From NCBI GenBank assembly GCA_017482355.1, contig JAFUNJ010000003.1:1-54889 (forward strand): DNA of 54,889 bases, read 5' to 3'. The DNA is from Clostridia bacterium. GTDB taxonomy: Bacteria > Bacillota > Clostridia > Oscillospirales > CAG-272. The notes below the pieces were generated by a model that had not been told where the DNA came from, searched no databases, and saw only the letters and a program-made list of their open reading frames with translations. Made by a program: the position numbers and the translations under genes. Within the stretch, counting starts at the first letter, position 1. The number at the start of each line of letters is the position of its first letter. Positions 51,751 to 54,889 of this stretch are shown here, piece after piece.

Positions 51751-52455
51751 ATGAAGATTCTTGTTGACGCTAAGATGTCAAATAAGGTGCGTAACTCGCT
51801 TTCAAGCTACGGTGAGGTCATTTCCTTGCCGAAGTGGGACGGGTTTCCCGATCCGGTATCGTCGCACCCCGATATGCTTTTTTATCCCTTTCCCGACGGG
51901 AAGATACTTGTCGGACGGGAATACTATAACGAGAACCGCGGCTTTTTTGACTCGCTGAACGCTCATTTCGTTATAGACGAAAAAACGCCGGGCGGGGAAT
52001 ACCCGTTCGACGTGCGCTTTGACTGCCTCGGCGTTAATGGCGTTTTATACGGAAAAGACGGATTTGTGTCCAAGAGGATCATTGAGCGGTATGCGTCATT
52101 CGTTTCGGTAAATCAGGGATATACGCGGTGCTCGGTCGCGATGCTTTCGGAAAAATGTGCCGTGACTGCTGATCGCGGAATTGCCGCGGCGCTCAGAAAT
52201 AACGGAATTGACGTTCTTACGATCCGCCCGGGATACATAGAATTAAAGGGATACGACAGCGGATTTATCGGCGGCGCAGGTGCGCTTATCTGCGAGGGCG
52301 TTTACGGATTCTTCGGGGATCTGTTTTCGCATCCCGACGGCGATATGATCGCGGAATTTGCCGCGCGGCATAAAATAAAAGCCGTGTCGCTTTCGGATGA
52401 ACCCTTAAGCGACAACGGCGGTCTTCTCATTCTGCGAGAAGCTCTTGCTCGGTAG
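51751..52455 (+). CDS. DUF6873-like protein (possible GME fold)
   Basis: 234 residues. The pattern VNQGYTRCSVAMLSEKCAVTADRGIAAALR, then IDVLTIRPGYIELKGYDSGFIGGAGAL, resembles a family annotated DUF6873 with a guanidine-modifying (GME) fold; C in TRCSVA and D in TADRG would be key residues if so. No signal peptide. The start has a weak ribosome binding site. Its last 29 bases overlap the end of convergent spoVG. Function unknown; the assignment rests on pattern memory. Confidence 0.65.
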   Translation: MKILVDAKMSNKVRNSLSSYGEVISLPKWDGFPDPVSSHPDMLFYPFPDGKILVGREYYNENRGFFDSLNAHFVIDEKTPGGEYPFDVRFDCLGVNGVLYGKDGFVSKRIIERYASFVSVNQGYTRCSVAMLSEKCAVTADRGIAAALRNNGIDVLTIRPGYIELKGYDSGFIGGAGALICEGVYGFFGDLFSHPDGDMIAEFAARHKIKAVSLSDEPLSDNGGLLILREALAR

Positions 52456-52735
52456 CTTCGCCCTCCTCCTCGATACGCTTTAGCTCGGCGAAATACTCGT
52501 CGAGAACCGACTTTTCGAGAAGTGCGCGGAAGTCCGAATTTATGGGATGTATTATGTCCCTATACGTGCCGTCCGGATTCTTGCGGCTCGGCATTACGAT
52601 GAAATATTTGTCCTTGGTGTTAATTACTTTAATGTCATGAAGTGCCAACTGATTATCGAAGGTGACAGATACGACGGCTTTCATCGGACCGTCGTCAGTA
52701 AAGGTTTTGCGAATCTTGATGTCCGTGATCTGCAT
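52427..52735 (-). CDS. spoVG: Septation/RNA-binding regulator SpoVG
   Basis: 102 residues, full length. MQITDIKIRKTFTDDGPMKA and VSVTFDNQLALHDIKVIN, then FIVMPSRKNPDGTYRDIIHP, the family hallmark. SpoVG is a nucleic-acid-binding regulator of sporulation and virulence, controlled by sigma-H in Bacillus. GGAGGCAT precedes the ATG. The 3' end overlaps the convergent gene at 51751 by 29 bases. Confidence 0.95.
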   Translation of the reverse strand: MQITDIKIRKTFTDDGPMKAVVSVTFDNQLALHDIKVINTKDKYFIVMPSRKNPDGTYRDIIHPINSDFRALLEKSVLDEYFAELKRIEEEGEATEQELLAE

Positions 52736-52905
52736 GGCATGCCTCCATATAAATTTGCATTATTTACAACGCACAAAAATATTATATTTGTTGAATATGT
52801 CTATATTTATAAGGAAATTTTTAACTTTTATAAACGGTTTTTTAATTTTTTTGTTTTAACTATACACATCATTAACCTTTTGGGTTCGAAAGGGAAAGGA
52901 ATTCT

Positions 52906-54264
52906 ATGAATATAGTGGAAATTGCCGATATAATGTCGAAAGCGAAGAAAATACATTTCGTCGGTATCGGCGGTATCAGTATGTCATCGCTTTCTGCGAT
53001 AACCAATACGAAGGGCTATACCGTTACGGGAAGTGACAGGACGAAAAGTGCTATGACCGAGCGCCTTGAAAAGCTCGGAATTACCGTTCATTATTCTCAT
53101 AGCGAGGATAACGTTCTCGGCTCGGACGTTATCGTTTATACAGCCGCTGTGCACCCCGACAATCCTGAGCTTAAAAAGGGAAGAGAGCGCGGCATTCCGC
53201 TTATAACGAGAGGGGAATATCTCGGCTGGCTTATGAGCGAATACAAGTGTCGCATCGGTGTAAGCGGTACTCACGGTAAGAGCACTGTTACCTCGATGCT
53301 TACCGAAATATACCTTGCGGGCAAATACGATCCTACCGTCGTCAGCGGCGCTGAGCTTGCCTCTATCGGCGGCGCGTATCACCTCGGCTCGGAGGAGTGT
53401 TTTATCTTCGAGGCGTGCGAATACTGCGATTCCTTTCTTTCATTCTGCCCGACGACTGCGGTCGTAACCAATCTTGAATACGATCACGCGGATTATTTTA
53501 AGACTATGGATCAGCTTCGTGCGTCCTTCAGACAGTACGTTGGCTACGGAAATATTGCCGTTCTCAACGCCGATGACGAGGAAGCCATTGCTCTTGCCGA
53601 AGGTTATAACGGAAAAACGGTTTCCTTCTCCGCCTGTGGAAAGGGTGATTATAACGCTGAAAACGTCGTTTATAACTGCGGATGTGCGTCGTTCGACCTT
53701 ACTTATCACGGCGAAAAGCTTGGTGTAATTACTCTTACCGTTCCCGGAGTTCATAACGTATATAATGCTCTTGCGGCTGCGGCCTCCGCTTTGACAAACG
53801 GCGCAAGCTTCGATGCAGTCAAGGCAGGGCTTTACGCCTTCGGCGGTGCGAAGCGACGCTTCGAATACAAGGGTAAGACGGAAAAGGGAGCCGAGGTATA
53901 TATAGACTACGCTCATCATCCGTCCGAGATCAAGGTCACGCTTAACGCGGCCAAGACCTTCGGAAAGCGCGTTGTGACGGTCTTCCAGCCGCATACCTAT
54001 TCACGTACCGCGAGTTTGTTTGACGATTTTACTGCGTCGTTCTGCGATTCCGACATAACGCTTTTTGCCGACATTTACGCCGCGCGTGAGACCGATACTC
54101 TCGGTGTTTCCTCCGAGCTTCTTGCAAGCAAAACGCCGAACGGTATCTGCCTTAACACCTTTGAAAATATCGCGGAATATCTCAAAAATAACTGCGATGA
54201 AGGCGATATTATCATGATCCTCGGCGCGGGTGACGTTATCAAAATTGCCGACCTGATAATCTGA
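52906..54264 (+). CDS. murC: UDP-N-acetylmuramate--L-alanine ligase
   Basis: 452 residues. Mur ligase: Rossmann-type start FVGIGGISMSSLSAI, P-loop GTHGKSTVTSML (about 119), central domain FEACEYCDSFL, and C-terminal YAHHPSEIKVTL and VTVFQPHTYSRT. It adds L-Ala to UDP-MurNAc in peptidoglycan precursor synthesis. GGGAAAGGAATTCT precedes the ATG. Confidence 0.97.
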   Translation: MNIVEIADIMSKAKKIHFVGIGGISMSSLSAITNTKGYTVTGSDRTKSAMTERLEKLGITVHYSHSEDNVLGSDVIVYTAAVHPDNPELKKGRERGIPLITRGEYLGWLMSEYKCRIGVSGTHGKSTVTSMLTEIYLAGKYDPTVVSGAELASIGGAYHLGSEECFIFEACEYCDSFLSFCPTTAVVTNLEYDHADYFKTMDQLRASFRQYVGYGNIAVLNADDEEAIALAEGYNGKTVSFSACGKGDYNAENVVYNCGCASFDLTYHGEKLGVITLTVPGVHNVYNALAAAASALTNGASFDAVKAGLYAFGGAKRRFEYKGKTEKGAEVYIDYAHHPSEIKVTLNAAKTFGKRVVTVFQPHTYSRTASLFDDFTASFCDSDITLFADIYAARETDTLGVSSELLASKTPNGICLNTFENIAEYLKNNCDEGDIIMILGAGDVIKIADLII

Positions 54265-54288
54265 ATGTTAAAGTTCACAAAAGTTAAC

Positions 54289-54329
54289 ATATTCTCCGAA
54301 CGTTTTTCGCGTTTCGGGGAATATTTTTG
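54289..54329 (+). terminator. Intrinsic terminator of murC
   Basis: Stem ATATTCTCCGAAC / GTTTCGGGGAATAT (with a GT pair) and TTTTGT after it. Confidence 0.85.
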
Positions 54330-54351
54330 TTCTAAAAAGGCGGTAATGCCG

Positions 54352-54380
54352 TTGACAGGTGTTAAATAATGTGATATAAT
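54352..54380 (+). promoter_or_regulatory. SigA promoter with possible flanking operators
   Basis: TTGACA (54352-54357), 17-bp spacer, TATAAT (54375-54380). Two 13-base sites, GTTAAAGTTCACA (54267-54279) and TGTGAATTTTAAC (54391-54403), are reverse complements except for one base and may be operators of the regulator downstream. Confidence 0.8.
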
Positions 54381-54418
54381 TACATATGTATGTGAATTTT
54401 AACACTAAGGAGAAAACA

Positions 54419-54889
54419 ATGAGCTTGGCAAGAAGAAATGCGATACATCAGCTATTCCAAAGCAAGCCCTTTATCACTCTTCATGAGCTGGAGGAGATGT
54501 TCCCCGAGGTTTCGAGCATGACTCTGCGCCGAGATATCGAGTATTTCGAGCGTCAGGGTGAGGCGATCAAGGTCAGAGGCGGCGCGAGATCCATGAAGTT
54601 CATCACGACTTCAATGGAAGATGCGTTCAGCTTGCGACTTCATTCGAACTCCTATGCTAAGGAAAAGATCGCGACTGAGGCGCTTCGTTTTATAGAAACG
54701 GGAAGAAGTATATTCCTCGATTCCGGTACGACCGTGCTTCGCCTTGCGTCGGTAATGCCGAACAGCCGTCTTACCGTTACGACGACGGGACTTAACGTCG
54801 CTATCGAGCTTATGAAAAAGGATCAGCCGATAGTAAATATCGTCGGCGGTATGATAAACCGCGATAACGTGACCGTTTCGGGTAATCAG
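54419..54889 (+). CDS. DeoR/GlpR-type transcription regulator (partial)
   Basis: 157 residues present; the frame is open to the window end, so the gene is cut. N-terminal helix-turn-helix with NAIHQLFQSKPFITLHELEE and SSMTLRRDIEYFERQGEAIK, then VRGGARS, the DeoR-family hallmark; a sugar-phosphate-isomerase-type effector domain follows (FLDSGTTVLRLASVMP, VTTTGLNVAIEL, VNIVGGMINRDNVTVSG). It would repress a sugar or nucleoside operon, with a phosphosugar as effector; the target is beyond the window. AAGGAG precedes the ATG. Confidence 0.92.
   Translation, partial: MSLARRNAIHQLFQSKPFITLHELEEMFPEVSSMTLRRDIEYFERQGEAIKVRGGARSMKFITTSMEDAFSLRLHSNSYAKEKIATEALRFIETGRSIFLDSGTTVLRLASVMPNSRLTVTTTGLNVAIELMKKDQPIVNIVGGMINRDNVTVSGNQ

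Overview
This window is a piece of a chromosome from a spore-forming member of the Bacillota, most likely class Clostridia (probably an uncultured, gut-type lineage; the species cannot be named from the sequence alone). The evidence is the gene content: the spoIIAA-spoIIAB-sigF operon, spoVG, a hidden spoVM-like micro-ORF, SleC-like spore cortex proteins, RNase J, HflX, DUF512, YlmH, an AckA and a rubrerythrin typical of anaerobes, together with strong Shine-Dalgarno sequences and textbook SigA promoters with exactly 17-bp spacers. Base composition looks mid-range and even across housekeeping genes.

Layout: 1-311 is the 3' end of a 23S rRNA followed directly by a terminator, with no 5S gene. 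476-9757 is housekeeping: a hypothetical protein, ylmH, an MFS carrier, rpmE, hflX, a YigZ-family gene, dgt, then the dnaG-rpoD macromolecular synthesis pair. 9863-16965 is more accessory: a solute-binding-type lipoprotein, a DUF3737 beta-helix protein, rubrerythrin, a PHP phosphoesterase, a nucleotidyltransferase/phosphomannomutase fusion and two small conserved-looking proteins. 17257-22243 holds rnjA with an odd leader, a DUF975 membrane protein, tmcAL and ackA. 22312-23781 is an IS481-like insertion sequence sitting inside a short palindromic MITE-like element. 23800-28391 (minus strand) holds a second PHP protein, yebC, argS and a metallophosphoesterase. 28611-35309 is one tight operon: smc, ftsY, rdgB, a nadD-yqeK fusion and rsfS; leuS and rpsU follow.

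38508-46952 is the most interesting stretch. On the minus strand, reading right to left, lie a SleC-prodomain-like protein, a SpoIID/peptidoglycan-binding protein, a second peptidoglycan-binding protein, a ClpC-type ATPase, a 55-aa membrane protein, a 30-aa SpoVM-like peptide and a leucine-rich-repeat lipoprotein. They are divergent from spoIIAA-spoIIAB-sigF. This looks like a sporulation neighbourhood in which the single-chain SleC enzyme known from Clostridium is split into separate genes. 47105-54889 returns to housekeeping: yceD-rpmF, DUF512-der-plsY, rpmB, a DUF6873-like protein, spoVG, murC and the start of a DeoR-type regulator.

Repeats are concentrated in spaces between transcription units (6.5, 13.2, 22.3, 27.3, 35.4, 38.4 and 44.7 kb). 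Several share a hairpin module or have near-perfect terminal inverted repeats and look like non-autonomous mobile elements. No tRNA gene, CRISPR array, prophage or antiphage locus was recognised.
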